NCBI RefSeq assembly: GCF_014698305.1
Contig: NZ_JACJST010000012.1
Span: forward strand, 1 to 64,000
Direction of reading: 5' to 3'
Length of the DNA: 64,000 bases
DNA from: Anabaena lutea FACHB-196
GTDB lineage: Bacteria; Cyanobacteriota; Cyanobacteriia; Cyanobacteriales; Nostocaceae
Position 1 is the stretch's first letter, and each line of letters starts with the position of its first letter. Below, piece by piece: positions 17,420 through 27,335 of the stretch. The notes beneath the pieces were generated by a model, which saw only the letters and a list, made by a program, of their open reading frames with translations, did no database searches and was not told the origin of the DNA. The translations under genes and the position numbers were made by a program.

Positions 17420-17752
17420 TTACCACCAAATACGTTCACCTTTCTCATTCACTCGTGCTTGACGAATTACATCAGAAATCTCTTCTGCATCTTTTACATG
17501 ATGAAGGGCTTTTTTGTCACCTTCAGGAGTGTCTACGACAAAGTAGGTTGGAACTGTAATTTGATCACCTGTAATGTCAGGAACATCTACAGCAACTTGT
17601 TTGGCTTTTTCTTCAATTGATTGTGGTTCATCAGCAATTCTATCTCCTGGATTTGCGGTTAATTTCCTTTCTTTGACAGTTGGTCTTTCTCTTGAAAAGG
17701 GATCGTCACTTACTGGCTGATGAATTTCATTGTCTTGATGATTATTAGTCAT
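17420..17752 (-). CDS. conserved-looking hydrophilic protein, unknown function
   Basis: This 110-aa protein has no membrane segment or signal peptide. The N-terminal half is charged and probably disordered. The C-terminal half, ITVPTYFVVDTPEGDKKALH followed by AEEISDVIRQARVNEKGERIWW, looks folded. I do not recognise the family. I chose ATG at 17752 (MTNNHQDN) over a TTG six codons upstream. It has its own terminator, and the upstream 400 bp separate it from a divergent BtuF-like gene. Confidence 0.6.
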   Translation of the reverse strand: MTNNHQDNEIHQPVSDDPFSRERPTVKERKLTANPGDRIADEPQSIEEKAKQVAVDVPDITGDQITVPTYFVVDTPEGDKKALHHVKDAEEISDVIRQARVNEKGERIWW

Positions 17753-18154
17753 GACTTTTTCCTGAATCAAAACTTGACTATTACTAATATCAATCTAAAC
17801 AATCAAAAGTGTAAGTAGCTCTTTCTTAGGAGATAGTTTGAGGTATTATAGCAATTCCCGTTCACGTGAGGTACGAGCAGTAATAATTAAACGCGGATGG
17901 ACGCAGATAGACGCAGATAATTTTGTACTTCATTAGACTAGGAAATTCTATATCATTAAGTTCTGGATATAGGATTTGGAAACGAGAGTATCAAGAGAAA
18001 ATATCAATAATAAAGAAGAATTTAAGAGTTATAAGCGCTATAAATTGGTTTTATACCGATGCTTACTAACTACCAGCCTAAATTTAGATAACTAGTAAAT
18101 TGGAATTATGTATGCTTCTAAAGAAGGATAGTTTACCAGTTAAATTGTGCAACA
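17753..18154. other. intergenic region with repeat fragment
   Basis: About 400 bp lie between divergent genes. The phrase GCGGATGGACGCAGATAGACGCAGATA near 17893-17919 is a piece of a dispersed repeat. I see no gene. Confidence 0.55.
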
Positions 18155-19132
18155 ATGAAAATTAGGAACACCTTGTATGTAGGTGGAACTATGACAGATA
18201 TGACAGATAAAAATATAAGAATTGTTTCTTTAATTCCCAGTGCAACGGAAATTATCGCCACACTGGGGTTGTCGAAAGCTATTGTAGGGCGATCGCATGA
18301 ATGTGACTATCCCCCAGAAATAGCACATCTCCCCGTATGTACTCAAGCAAGATTGAACGGTAACGCTCCTAGCAACGCCATTCATGAGGAGTTAAACAGT
18401 ATATTGCAATCTGCTCTAAGTATCTACAAAATTAAAGTTGATGTTTTACAGAGATTGCAGCCAACGCATATTATCACTCAAGACCAGTGTGATGTCTGTG
18501 CAGTTAGCTTCCCAGAAGTGGAAAAAGCAGTATCTGAACTGACCCACACTTCACCTCAACTTATATCCTTACAACCTAACACACTGCAAGATGTGTGGAG
18601 TGATATCGAGCGAGTAGGCAATATCTTCGGCGTTGACACAGTAAAAATACTTGAAAACTTAGAAGCTCGTGTCAAAATTTGTAATCATAAAATTCAAGGG
18701 CTTTCCGTAATAGAAATGCCTACAGTCGCTTGTATTGAGTGGACTGATCCTTTAATGACGGCAGCAAATTGGATTCCTGAATTAATCAATTTGGCAGGTG
18801 GACAGACGTTGTTTAGCGTTATGGGTAAACCTTCTGCTCAATTAAACTGGGAAACTTTGATTACCAGCAACCCAGATGTGATTATTTTTATGCCTTGTGG
18901 CTTTGATTTAAGACGGACTCAGCAAGAAGCAAAATTGTTAACTCAACGTCCCGAGTGGCAAAAACTGCACGCTGCTAAAACAGGTAGAGTGTTTGTGACC
19001 GACGGTAACGCCTACTTTAACCGTCCTAGTCCGCGACTGGCAGATTCTGTGGAAATTTTAGCAGAAATTTTGCACCCAGACATTTTTCAATATGGTTATA
19101 AAGGTATCGGTTGGGAGCCTTTACAAAAGTGA
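18155..19132 (+). CDS. BtuF-like cobalamin/metal-chelate-binding protein (TroA fold)
   Basis: This 325-aa protein carries the TroA/BtuF helical-backbone binding fold. The opening strand is IRIVSLIPSATEIIATLGL at about residues 22-40, then GRSHECDYPPE, then HIITQDQCDVCAVS, and LINLAGGQTLF near 212. No signal peptide or lipobox is evident, so it may be cytoplasmic; this is common for cyanobacterial proteins labelled cobalamin-binding protein. The N-terminus is uncertain, with Met at 1, 13 and 16. It is convergent with relA across a perfect 12-bp inverted repeat. Confidence 0.75.
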   Translation: MKIRNTLYVGGTMTDMTDKNIRIVSLIPSATEIIATLGLSKAIVGRSHECDYPPEIAHLPVCTQARLNGNAPSNAIHEELNSILQSALSIYKIKVDVLQRLQPTHIITQDQCDVCAVSFPEVEKAVSELTHTSPQLISLQPNTLQDVWSDIERVGNIFGVDTVKILENLEARVKICNHKIQGLSVIEMPTVACIEWTDPLMTAANWIPELINLAGGQTLFSVMGKPSAQLNWETLITSNPDVIIFMPCGFDLRRTQQEAKLLTQRPEWQKLHAAKTGRVFVTDGNAYFNRPSPRLADSVEILAEILHPDIFQYGYKGIGWEPLQK

Positions 19133-19138
19133 AATCCT

Positions 19139-19174
19139 CCTACACTGTATGCGTCACTCACTATACAGTGTAGG
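19139..19174. terminator. perfect 12-bp inverted repeat between convergent genes
   Basis: CCTACACTGTAT, a 12-nt loop and ATACAGTGTAGG form a hairpin between the BtuF-like gene and relA. No long T-run follows, so it may be a factor-assisted terminator or a repeat element. Confidence 0.6.
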
Positions 19175-19217
19175 CTTCTCCGCAATTCCGGCTATTGCTA
19201 CCACAACCGCAGAAAAA

Positions 19218-21494
19218 CTACCCTTGGAACTCGTCAACTTGACCAAGACGGCGGATGTTAAGAATGTCACTCATTTTCTTAATTTGAGCAAACAAGTGTT
19301 CTAATTGAGAGCGATCGCGGATATCAATGCCCAAATCCATTAAAGCAGGTTGTCCCAAAGCTGTTTTCACGTTAGCATGACGCACATTTATACCTTGGTC
19401 GCTCAACCGCGATAAAATATCTTTTAATATTCCCACTCTATCAAGAGTCTCAATTTGAATATCAATGGGGTAAGTGTGAGGACGGCCGTGATGTTCTAAA
19501 GCTGAGTTCCATCTCACGGGAATCAGGCGTTCACATTCCACATGATCCACATTATGACAGCCTTGACGATGGATAGATATACCTCGTCCCCGCGTTACCA
19601 CACCAATAATCCCTTCCCCAGGAATCGGGGTGCAACATCCAGCTACATGATAAACTAAGCCTTCTACCCCAAGAATCGGCGAATCACTAGCACGAGAAGT
19701 AGTTGGTGGTGTATCCCGTGAAGATTTTGATGTTGTCTCCTTGGGTATAAAGGGTATCACATCAGCCACTGGTTGATCAGCTTTCACCACATCTCGCCAG
19801 CGGTTTAATACCAGGTTTAAAGTAATCTCTCCGTAACCTAAACCTGCCAGTAAATCTTCAACACTGTGATAATTACACTTTTCGGCCACAGTCTGCATCG
19901 CATCAGATTTGAGTAAATTATCAAAACCAGTTTTACCGAGTTCTTTTTCTAATAAATCTCGTCCTCGTGCCACATTTTCTTCCCGGCGCGATCGCTTGTA
20001 CCATTGTTTAATTCTATATTTCGCCGCCGAAGTCCTGACAAAATTTAACCAATCCAAACTGGGATGGCTATTCTTTTGAGTAATAACATCAACAATATCC
20101 CCATTATGCAATCGCGTTGATAATGGCACCATTCGCCCATTCACCCGCGTACCTGCACAATGGTTCCCCACCTCTGTATGAATTCGATAAGCAAAATCTA
20201 TACTCGTAGAACCAGGACTTAGAGGAACCACATCCCCCTTAGGGGTGAAGACATAAACATCATCTTCAAATAGATTGTCCTTAACACTATCTAAATATTC
20301 TTGCGCGTCTTTTAAATCACTTTGCCATTCCAGCAATTGCCGCAACCAAGTAAATTTCTCATCTGAACCCGTTAATTGGTTATTAGTGGAACCACCTGTC
20401 TCTTTATACTTCCAATGTGCTGCAATCCCATATTCAGCCACATGATGCATATCCACAGTCCGAATTTGTACCTCCAAAGGGCGACCAGTCAAACCTATTA
20501 CCCCAGTATGCAACGACTGGTAACGGTTAGGTTTAGGCAATCCAATATAGTCTTTAAATCGGCCAGGAATGGGGCGAAAAGCATCATGAACTACCGCCAA
20601 AGCCCGATAGCATTCCTCATTGGTTTGCACAATTATTCGCAGCGCCGCCAAATCATAAATTTCATGAAATTCTTTTTGCTGCTTATGCATTTTTTGATAA
20701 ATGCTATAAAGATGTTTGGGGCGGCCACTGATATCCAAACACTGAATTCCGGCTTGCTGCAACCTTTCCCGCAAAACGTGCGTAGTTTTAGCCAATTTTT
20801 CTTCCCGCGCTGTCCGTTTTTCAGAGACGTGCTGCTGAATTTCCCGGAAAGCGTCCGGTTCCAAATACTTAAACGCCAAATCCTCCAATTCCCATTTAAT
20901 TCGCCATATTCCCAAGCGATTAGCTAAAGGTGCAAAGATATCTCGCGTTTCTTGGGCGCTACGGCGACGGCTTGCTTCTGACATATACTGCAAGGTTCGC
21001 ATATTATGCAAACGGTCTGCCAACTTCACCACAATTACCCGAATATCTTTAGCCATTGCCAAAAACATTCGCCGGAAATTCTCAGCTTGGCTTTCGGTTT
21101 TGCTAGTGAAATTGATTTTAGAAAGCTTGGTGACACCCTCTACCAATTGGCGGACTTCTGCCCCAAAATGCTCTTCTATTTCTTCAATTGTAACTTCTGT
21201 ATCTTCAACTACATCATGAAGAAATCCAGCTGCTATCATAGCAGGACTGCCGCCCAAATCTCGCAGCAAGCCAGCTACAGCTACTGGATGGGCAATATAT
21301 GCTTCTCCAGATTTACGGTACTGCCCTTGATGGAGTTGATAGGCAAATTGGAAAGCGCGACAGATTAAAACCATATCACTATGCGATCGCTCATTTTCCG
21401 GTTCGCTGTTTTTTGCTGATGTTTCTCGTAAACATTTCTTAAGCCATTCCGGAAGACTGACATCAACTGAAGAATTAAGAAGTAAGCTGCTCAT
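19218..21494 (-). CDS. bifunctional (p)ppGpp synthetase/hydrolase, RelA/SpoT
   Basis: This stringent-response enzyme (758 aa) both makes and degrades (p)ppGpp. Its domain order is: an HD hydrolase with HDVVED at about residues 93-98 and an upstream HP in AYIAHPVAVAG; a RelA/SpoT synthetase domain at about 265-375 with GLPKPNRYQSLHTGV; a TGS domain at about 410-475 (VYVFTPKGDVVPLSPGST); and a C-terminal ACT domain at about 680-750. The intact HD motif argues for a bifunctional Rel enzyme. It is divergent from the PatD-like gene, 297 bp away. Confidence 0.95.
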   Translation of the reverse strand: MSSLLLNSSVDVSLPEWLKKCLRETSAKNSEPENERSHSDMVLICRAFQFAYQLHQGQYRKSGEAYIAHPVAVAGLLRDLGGSPAMIAAGFLHDVVEDTEVTIEEIEEHFGAEVRQLVEGVTKLSKINFTSKTESQAENFRRMFLAMAKDIRVIVVKLADRLHNMRTLQYMSEASRRRSAQETRDIFAPLANRLGIWRIKWELEDLAFKYLEPDAFREIQQHVSEKRTAREEKLAKTTHVLRERLQQAGIQCLDISGRPKHLYSIYQKMHKQQKEFHEIYDLAALRIIVQTNEECYRALAVVHDAFRPIPGRFKDYIGLPKPNRYQSLHTGVIGLTGRPLEVQIRTVDMHHVAEYGIAAHWKYKETGGSTNNQLTGSDEKFTWLRQLLEWQSDLKDAQEYLDSVKDNLFEDDVYVFTPKGDVVPLSPGSTSIDFAYRIHTEVGNHCAGTRVNGRMVPLSTRLHNGDIVDVITQKNSHPSLDWLNFVRTSAAKYRIKQWYKRSRREENVARGRDLLEKELGKTGFDNLLKSDAMQTVAEKCNYHSVEDLLAGLGYGEITLNLVLNRWRDVVKADQPVADVIPFIPKETTSKSSRDTPPTTSRASDSPILGVEGLVYHVAGCCTPIPGEGIIGVVTRGRGISIHRQGCHNVDHVECERLIPVRWNSALEHHGRPHTYPIDIQIETLDRVGILKDILSRLSDQGINVRHANVKTALGQPALMDLGIDIRDRSQLEHLFAQIKKMSDILNIRRLGQVDEFQG

Positions 21495-21694
21495 ACAAGA
21501 GAGATTATAAGTTTTTGGTGGATTAAGTGAGATATAGACGCAAATTACAGCATCGTCGCAAAAAGATGCTGTTGCCCTAAAGACGGGTAGAAAAAACGGT
21601 GTAAGGATGACTTTCTAATTGCCTGTGATCATCATCCATTGCAGGTGTCGAGGCACATAAGGCACAATATCGATAGATGGCAAACAAAGCCTCA

Positions 21695-21732
21695 AACTAT
21701 GATTCGAAGCTTCGAGTTTGATTGAGTCCTTA
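21695..21732. promoter_or_regulatory. imperfect palindrome upstream of the patD-like gene
   Basis: The core TCGAAGCTTCGA is flanked by CTCAA on the left and TTGAG on the right. It lies between the divergent relA and patD-like genes and could be an operator or a repeat. No exact NtcA box is seen in this interval. Confidence 0.4.
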
Positions 21733-21791
21733 AAAAAGTTTATTGTAGAAGAAAATTTTCTTGACATTAATACTATCTTAACTAGCACTGG

Positions 21792-22145
21792 ATGTCTCTG
21801 AATCTTGATAAATATCAGGAATTTGCAACATTACTAGAGCAACTACGCTCTGATGTTACCAAAAGTCAACTAGATGCTCCTATCCTACGGCAGCGTTTAG
21901 ACGCTTTGCAGCAATTGTTTGTCCAACAAATTGTGCCTTTAGCCGATGTAGAATATCGGGAGCAGTCTTATCAAACGGAGATGAGTAAGCAACTGCGTCT
22001 CTTGGAAATAGACGTAATGTTTTTCCAAGGTGCAAAACAATCTTCAACAGCACAAGCTAGACTTGCAACCATTGAGGAACGTTTAATAACTCTAATTAGA
22101 TATTGCCATGCCATACTCCAACCAGAGGAGAAAGGGGAAAAATAA
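21792..22145 (+). CDS. patD: PatD-like heterocyst frequency control protein
   Basis: This 117-aa protein is all-helical and soluble. The segments LLEQLRSDV, LRQRLDALQQLFVQQI, SKQLRLLEIDVMFFQGA and LITLIRYCHAIL match my recollection of PatD, a protein of this size that adjusts heterocyst frequency and interacts with FtsZ. The assignment is from memory of the family pattern only. It stands alone, divergent from relA and followed by a MITE-like element. The alternative is an uncharacterised helical cyanobacterial protein. Confidence 0.6.
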   Translation: MSLNLDKYQEFATLLEQLRSDVTKSQLDAPILRQRLDALQQLFVQQIVPLADVEYREQSYQTEMSKQLRLLEIDVMFFQGAKQSSTAQARLATIEERLITLIRYCHAILQPEEKGEK

Positions 22146-22299
22146 ATATTTATTACTCTCCTTTTTCTCTATTTAACTACATAATGCCACTTATGATTGA
22201 CATGAGACTGCTACCAAAGTAACAAGAAAATGGTAAGTTGATTTCAGCAACACCGTCACCCAACAACAACTTTGATTTTCAAAATGTTCGGTTGCGGTG

Positions 22300-22453
22300 A
22301 GAAGATATCTGAAAACTTTTTCGTGTGGTATCTAACACTTGTAGATCCTCCTAAATCCTCCTTAAAAAGGAGGACTTTGAGTAATTTATCCCCCCTTGGA
22401 AAGGGGGGTGAGGGGGGATCTTGATCAATTCTGATACTTCTCAGACATCCTCT
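22300..22453. mobile_element. MITE-like element, family B, copy 1
   Basis: The ends AGAAGATATCTGAAAACT and ACTTCTCAGACATCCTCT form 18-bp imperfect terminal inverted repeats. Inside are two hairpins, one built on CCTCC/GGAGG and one on CCCCCCTT/AAGGGGGG, framed by GATCC and GGATC. Copy 2 is at 42634-42804. It has no coding capacity. Confidence 0.75.
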
Positions 22454-22487
22454 GAAGAAACTCAACCTACGTAAGTATGAAGATTAT

Positions 22488-23729
22488 ATGTTAAATAGAA
22501 TACGTCTTCTTTTTAGCCAGTTTTTTCAAAATTCTCAAACAATCAATAATGAACCTTTAAATAAGGTAAGTTTGATTGTAATTATTTTAGTTGATATTTT
22601 TATTTTAATCAATGTTTTTACTGGTTTAGATCATATTAGTAGATGGCATCTCAGCCCATATCAAGTTTATCCATGCTATTCAGAATGGAATACCTATAAA
22701 AAACAAACTACTCAGGATAAAGACTATGAAATTATTAGGAATTCATTGCCATATAATACAAATACTCAACCCAACTTTAGGCAAAGATATCAACAAGAAG
22801 AAATAGGACATTTGGGTAAGGTGTCGGAAATATGTTTGAACTATGGTCAAGCTAAAGATAAAGCTAATAATGCCGAAAATCGCCAAACTCTAATAGCTAT
22901 AAATCAGACAAAAGATAATATCAATAAATTAGCGCAAGCAAATTTAAATATTCGTAATCAATATGATTCAACGCTGTTAGAAAAAATTGCTGGACAGTCT
23001 CCAGGAAATTCTATTAATCAAGTGGCAGCAGAAAAAGCCAAACAAGAATTAGATAATAATAACCGTAAAATTTCTACATTTAAACAACAAATGGTTAGTC
23101 TGCAAAGCCAACTGCTGACGAAACCAGAAATTATTGATTTTTTATCTTTTCTAAAAGATGAAACTAAATTTACGGAAGTTGACAAAGGCTATCAAAAGGC
23201 ATCTTTTTGGTATCCTAGTCTCCAACTGATATTTCAATCTATTTTTCTCCTTCCTTTAATTATTATCGCTTTATTAGCTTACAAATTTAGCCAAAAGAAA
23301 GGATATGGAGTCGTAGCTTTAATTAGCTGGCATTTGCTGGTGATATTTTTGATTCCGTTGATTTTGAAAATCTTTCAATTTCTGCAAATTGGTGCAATTG
23401 CAGAATTTATTTTCAATCTAATCAATAAGATATTTGGTAGCTTGCTGTTTCTGATTAGTTATGTTTATATCTTTTTAATTCCTCTGGTGGGTTTTGGGCT
23501 GATAAAATTATTACAAACATTTGTCTTTAACACTAAATCTCAAGCTGCTAAAAGAGTCCAAAAATCACAATGTATTAACTGTGCAAAAACCATTAAAACT
23601 CGTGATGCCCATTGTCCTCATTGCGGTTATTATCAATATGTAGAATGCCCTAATTGCCATAATTTAACTTACAAAAAATTGCCTTATTGTTATCATTGTG
23701 GAACTGATCAAAATCCCAGCCATTCCTAA
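22488..23729 (+). CDS. membrane protein with central coiled coil and C-terminal double zinc ribbon
   Basis: This 413-aa protein has one N-terminal membrane segment (about residues 29-45). A helical, Gln/Asn/Lys-rich, probably extracytoplasmic part follows (about 60-235) with coiled-coil character. Then come about three membrane segments (about 247-350) and a cytoplasmic tail with two CxxC pairs each in CINC...CPHC and CPNC...CYHC, a double zinc ribbon. I do not recognise a named family. Its own promoter is not obvious, and it starts 34 bp after the MITE-like element. Confidence 0.7.
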   Translation: MLNRIRLLFSQFFQNSQTINNEPLNKVSLIVIILVDIFILINVFTGLDHISRWHLSPYQVYPCYSEWNTYKKQTTQDKDYEIIRNSLPYNTNTQPNFRQRYQQEEIGHLGKVSEICLNYGQAKDKANNAENRQTLIAINQTKDNINKLAQANLNIRNQYDSTLLEKIAGQSPGNSINQVAAEKAKQELDNNNRKISTFKQQMVSLQSQLLTKPEIIDFLSFLKDETKFTEVDKGYQKASFWYPSLQLIFQSIFLLPLIIIALLAYKFSQKKGYGVVALISWHLLVIFLIPLILKIFQFLQIGAIAEFIFNLINKIFGSLLFLISYVYIFLIPLVGFGLIKLLQTFVFNTKSQAAKRVQKSQCINCAKTIKTRDAHCPHCGYYQYVECPNCHNLTYKKLPYCYHCGTDQNPSHS

Positions 23730-24019
23730 AGAATAATTAATAATTTGTAGGCATATATAGGACTAATATTTGATTTTTGAAATATACGTAGGGTGGGTAT
23801 TGCCTACGCCACGCAAGCTATCAAATATCATTTATGATTCCTATGTATCTATTGTTTATATGCCTCTGCGTTCTCTGCTTCTCTGTGGTTCATTAATATA
23901 ACTACCTTAAGCGCAGTAGCAATATCTGTATTGGTAGAACAACTACTTTCACTAATCTGATAGACTATCCTAAATTTAAGATTTTATAAAAGTTGGCAGC
24001 GCAAAGCTAATAATTAACT
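23730..24019. repeat. intergenic repeat fragments
   Basis: A degenerate GTAGGGTGGG palindrome lies at about 23788-23815. At about 23868-23903 is a dispersed segment containing CTCTGCTTCTCTGTGGTTCA, whose reverse complement resembles a stretch inside the ABC ATPase gene at about 1115-1155. No gene is seen. Confidence 0.6.
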
Positions 24020-25669
24020 ATGAGTGAAGCCTTATTTAATGTTGAAAATCTCTGCGTAGCTTATCCCCAACGTAACAAAGAAGAAGCAAGCTGGGCTGTT
24101 GATAATGTATCTTTTTCACTGCAACCAGGTGAAAGAATGGGTTTGGTGGGAGAGTCTGGTTGCGGGAAATCTACTATTGGAAGGGCAATCATGCGTTTGT
24201 TACCTGCCTCTAGTCGTGTTGAGGGTAAAGTAAATTTTCAGGGAAAGTCTGTTTTAGATTTAACACCAGTTCAGATGCAGAAGTTTAGGGGTGAAGCCGT
24301 AGCTTTGATTTTTCAAGATCCGATGACGCGTCTTGACCCGTTGATGACGATTGGTAATCATTGTATTGAAACTTTACAAGCCCATTCACCGGATTTATCA
24401 AAACAACAAGCGAAAGAAAAGGCTTTAGCGACTTTGGAGAAAGTGAAAATTCCCGCTAGTCGTTGGAGTCAGTATCCCCATGAGTTTAGCGGGGGAATGC
24501 GTCAACGGGTAGCTATTGCACTGGCGCTTCTCCTCAATCCTAAACTCATTGTGGCAGATGAACCCACAACCAGCTTAGATGTCACGGTTTCTGCACAAAT
24601 TCTGCAAGAATTAACGCGATTGTGTGCTGAGGATAATATGGGATTGTTGTTGATTTCCCATGATTTAGCAATGGTGGGAGAATATTGCGATCGCATTGGG
24701 GTGATGTATCAAGGTAAAATGGTCGAAATGGGGAAAACGGAAACTGTATTTAAACAACCCCAACATGAATATACCCGTTCTCTATTAAAAGCAGCTTTGC
24801 ATATTCAAGCTGTCAATGATAATGAAGAATTGGCAATTAATAATAAAGAAGCAAGCCAATCACCAATTCTAAAAATCACAGAACTTAAGCAACATTATAC
24901 CATAGAACCAAATTTTATTGAACGCTTATTTAAAGGAGAAGGACAAACAATTAAAGCTGTAGATGGAATTAATTTAGAATTGTATCCCGGAGAAATTTTA
25001 GGATTAGTAGGTGAGTCTGGTTGCGGGAAAAGTACACTTTCTAGAACCATTTTACAATTAATTCATGCTACATCTGGGAAAGTCGAGTTTTTAGGGCAGG
25101 AATTAACCAAGTTGTCACCTCAAGAAATTCGTTCTTCCCGTAGACAAATCCAAATGATATTTCAAGATCCCCATGCTTGTTTAAATCCAGCGATGACGGT
25201 GGGAAAAAGCATAGCAGATCCTTTATTAATTCACAATTTAGCTAATACCATACAAGCCAAAGAACAGGTTCTATGGATGTTAGAAAAAGTGGGTTTAAGA
25301 CCAGCAGAACTTTATTACCAGCGTTATCCCTCTGATTTGTCTGGGGGACAACAACAACGGGTAGCCATCGCACGGGCTTTAATTACTCGTCCTAAACTGG
25401 TAATATGTGATGAACCGGTAAGTATGTTAGATGCCAGCGTACAAACACAAGTTCTCGATTTGATGCTGCAACTAAAGGCAGAATTTGAGTTAACTTACCT
25501 ATTCATTACCCATGATTTATGGTTAGCGAGGTTTTTGTGCGATCGCATAGCCGTGATGAATGGTGGTAAAATTGTCGAACTAGGACAAACGAAACAGATT
25601 TTTGCTCATCCTCAACATCCCTACACCCAAACCCTATTAGCTGCTGCACCTTTATTAGCCAGAGCATAA
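24020..25669 (+). CDS. fused double ATPase of a peptide/nickel-type ABC transporter (DppD-DppF/YejF type)
   Basis: This 549-aa protein carries two complete nucleotide-binding domains. Domain 1 has Walker A GESGCGKST at about residues 44-52, the signature FSGGMRQR near 155-162 and Walker B IVADEPTTSLD. Domain 2 has Walker A near 330-340, the signature LSGGQQQR near 438-445 and Walker B VICDEPVSMLD. Each is followed by the oligopeptide-transporter extension ending in HPYTQTLL. It energises import of peptides or similar solutes. No permease or binding-protein gene is adjacent. Confidence 0.9.
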   Translation: MSEALFNVENLCVAYPQRNKEEASWAVDNVSFSLQPGERMGLVGESGCGKSTIGRAIMRLLPASSRVEGKVNFQGKSVLDLTPVQMQKFRGEAVALIFQDPMTRLDPLMTIGNHCIETLQAHSPDLSKQQAKEKALATLEKVKIPASRWSQYPHEFSGGMRQRVAIALALLLNPKLIVADEPTTSLDVTVSAQILQELTRLCAEDNMGLLLISHDLAMVGEYCDRIGVMYQGKMVEMGKTETVFKQPQHEYTRSLLKAALHIQAVNDNEELAINNKEASQSPILKITELKQHYTIEPNFIERLFKGEGQTIKAVDGINLELYPGEILGLVGESGCGKSTLSRTILQLIHATSGKVEFLGQELTKLSPQEIRSSRRQIQMIFQDPHACLNPAMTVGKSIADPLLIHNLANTIQAKEQVLWMLEKVGLRPAELYYQRYPSDLSGGQQQRVAIARALITRPKLVICDEPVSMLDASVQTQVLDLMLQLKAEFELTYLFITHDLWLARFLCDRIAVMNGGKIVELGQTKQIFAHPQHPYTQTLLAAAPLLARA

Positions 25670-25696
25670 TCAAGAGTCAGAAGTAAAGATACTCAC

Positions 25697-25797
25697 ATCT
25701 TGCACCTTCTCAATAAGGGTACGGTGGGCATTGCCCACCCTACGCAATAATAAGGGTTGTAGACTTAGATTTTCGCAATAAGATAATGGTGCAAGAT
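25697..25797. mobile_element. MITE-like element, family A, copy 1
   Basis: The element is 101 bp long, bounded by ATCTTGCACC and GGTGCAAGAT, a perfect 10-bp terminal inverted repeat. It contains the palindrome GGTGGGCATTGCCCACC and the phrase AATAAGGGTTGTAGACTTAGATTTTCGC in two parts. A close copy is at 37835-37936. Confidence 0.85.
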
Positions 25798-25846
25798 ATG
25801 ATGATAGATATTCGCTGTTCCCAATTACCAATCACCAAAGTAATTA

Positions 25847-26566
25847 ATGTCTAAAAATCCATCTTCTAAACCTTACACAACCAATACCAATCAATCAGAT
25901 AAATGGCAAGAGAGAGTAGCACAAATAGCATATCGCTTCAATCAACAATATCAAAATCAAAAATTTGAAGTACCAGAAGAAGTACAAGCAATGCCAATAT
26001 TTCGGGAATGGACTACTGGCATATTAAACGATAGAATTGTATCGCCTTTCTGGGAAATTGCTCAACCTCAAAAAAACCAACATTGTTTAGATATTGGTTG
26101 TGGTGTCAGTTTTTTAATCTATCCTTGGCGAGATTGGCAAGCATTTTTTTATGGACAAGAAATTAGTAATATTGCCAGAGATACTCTTAATTCTCGTGGT
26201 TCTCAATTGAACTCAAAACTATTCAAAGGAGTGGAGTTAGGAGCATCACATCATTTAAACTATCCTTCAGAACAATTTGACTTAGTAATTGCGACGGGGT
26301 TTAGTTGCTATTTTCCCCTAGAATATTGGAATGCTGTATTGTTGGAAGTTAAACGGGTATTGAAACCAAGTGGACAATTTGTGTTTGATATTCTTAATTC
26401 ACAACAGCCTTTAGCAGAAGATTGGGCGGTTTTAGAAACTTATTTGGGTGCTGAGGTGTTTTTAGAATCTACGACAGACTGGGAAAAAACAATCAAAGCT
26501 GCGGGTGCTAAGGTAATTAAGCGGCAATTAGGAGAATTATTCGAGTTGTACAAAGTCAAGTTTTGA
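25847..26566 (+). CDS. class I SAM-dependent methyltransferase
   Basis: This 239-aa protein has motif I HCLDIGCGVSFLIYPW near residues 82-97. A typical later strand, FDLVIATGFSCYFPLEYWN, follows, then VKRVLKPSGQFVFDIL, the methyltransferase type 11 pattern. The substrate is unknown. It starts 50 bp after a MITE-like element and has no obvious operon partner. Confidence 0.8.
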   Translation: MSKNPSSKPYTTNTNQSDKWQERVAQIAYRFNQQYQNQKFEVPEEVQAMPIFREWTTGILNDRIVSPFWEIAQPQKNQHCLDIGCGVSFLIYPWRDWQAFFYGQEISNIARDTLNSRGSQLNSKLFKGVELGASHHLNYPSEQFDLVIATGFSCYFPLEYWNAVLLEVKRVLKPSGQFVFDILNSQQPLAEDWAVLETYLGAEVFLESTTDWEKTIKAAGAKVIKRQLGELFELYKVKF

Positions 26567-26784
26567 GATCAAATTCAGGATATTATATAGTAGTTTTGAT
26601 TCGTGAATCAATCTAAGTATTTGTAGGGTGGGCATTGCCCAACAAAACCACGGTAGTGTGAGCAATACCTAACAAGATTTTATCTCCATTTATATTGAAT
26701 AAAATCAACAGAAAAGCTGATAACTCTTCCTGTGACAGTGTATTATTTGTGAAGATTTAAAAACAATTTTCCCAAATAGCAGCA

Positions 26785-27297
26785 ATGATTATTCGCCATG
26801 CCAGAGAAACTGATTTACCTGCCATTGTAGCAATTTATAACGCTGCGGTTCCCAGCCGCATGGCGACAGCCGATTTAGAACCTGTATCTGTGGAAAGTCG
26901 TCTGGCTTGGTTTAAAGGACGAGTACCTTCACAACGTCCTCTATGGATAATTGAGACAGAAGATGTAATTGCGGGATGGTTGAGTTTTCAATCATTTTAC
27001 GGCAGACCGGCTTACCATTCAACTGCGGAAATTAGTATTTACATTTCCCCACATTTTCAGGGATGTGGTTTGGGAAAGCAACTTTTAACAAAAGCAATTC
27101 ATGAAAGTCCAAATTTAGGTTTAAAGACTTTAGTAAGTTTTATTTTTGCTCACAATCAACCGAGTTTAGGATTATTTACATCTTTTGGTTTTCAGCTTTG
27201 GGGACATTTGCCGAGAATTGCCGATTTAGATGGAGAAGAAAAGGATTTAATGATTATGGGTTTACGAGTTGGGGACTCAACTACATCTGCAACATAG
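26785..27297 (+). CDS. GNAT N-acetyltransferase, phosphinothricin acetyltransferase-like
   Basis: This 170-aa single-domain acetyltransferase has the acetyl-CoA pyrophosphate loop QGCGLGK at residues 92-98. The N-terminal IIRHARETDLPAIVAIYNAAV and the SFQSFYGRPAYHSTAEISIYI strand match the PAT/YncA group, which acetylates small amines such as methionine sulfoximine or phosphinothricin. The true substrate is unknown. It lies 38 bp before corA on the same strand, so cotranscription is possible. Confidence 0.85.
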   Translation: MIIRHARETDLPAIVAIYNAAVPSRMATADLEPVSVESRLAWFKGRVPSQRPLWIIETEDVIAGWLSFQSFYGRPAYHSTAEISIYISPHFQGCGLGKQLLTKAIHESPNLGLKTLVSFIFAHNQPSLGLFTSFGFQLWGHLPRIADLDGEEKDLMIMGLRVGDSTTSAT

Positions 27298-27335
27298 TTA
27301 AATAAATCTTACCTGGAGTCTGTTAGGATTACAAT

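Noticed and set aside
22256-22465. A 69-codon minus-strand frame near 22300.
   Set aside because: It lies entirely within the palindromic mobile element and encodes only its hairpins.
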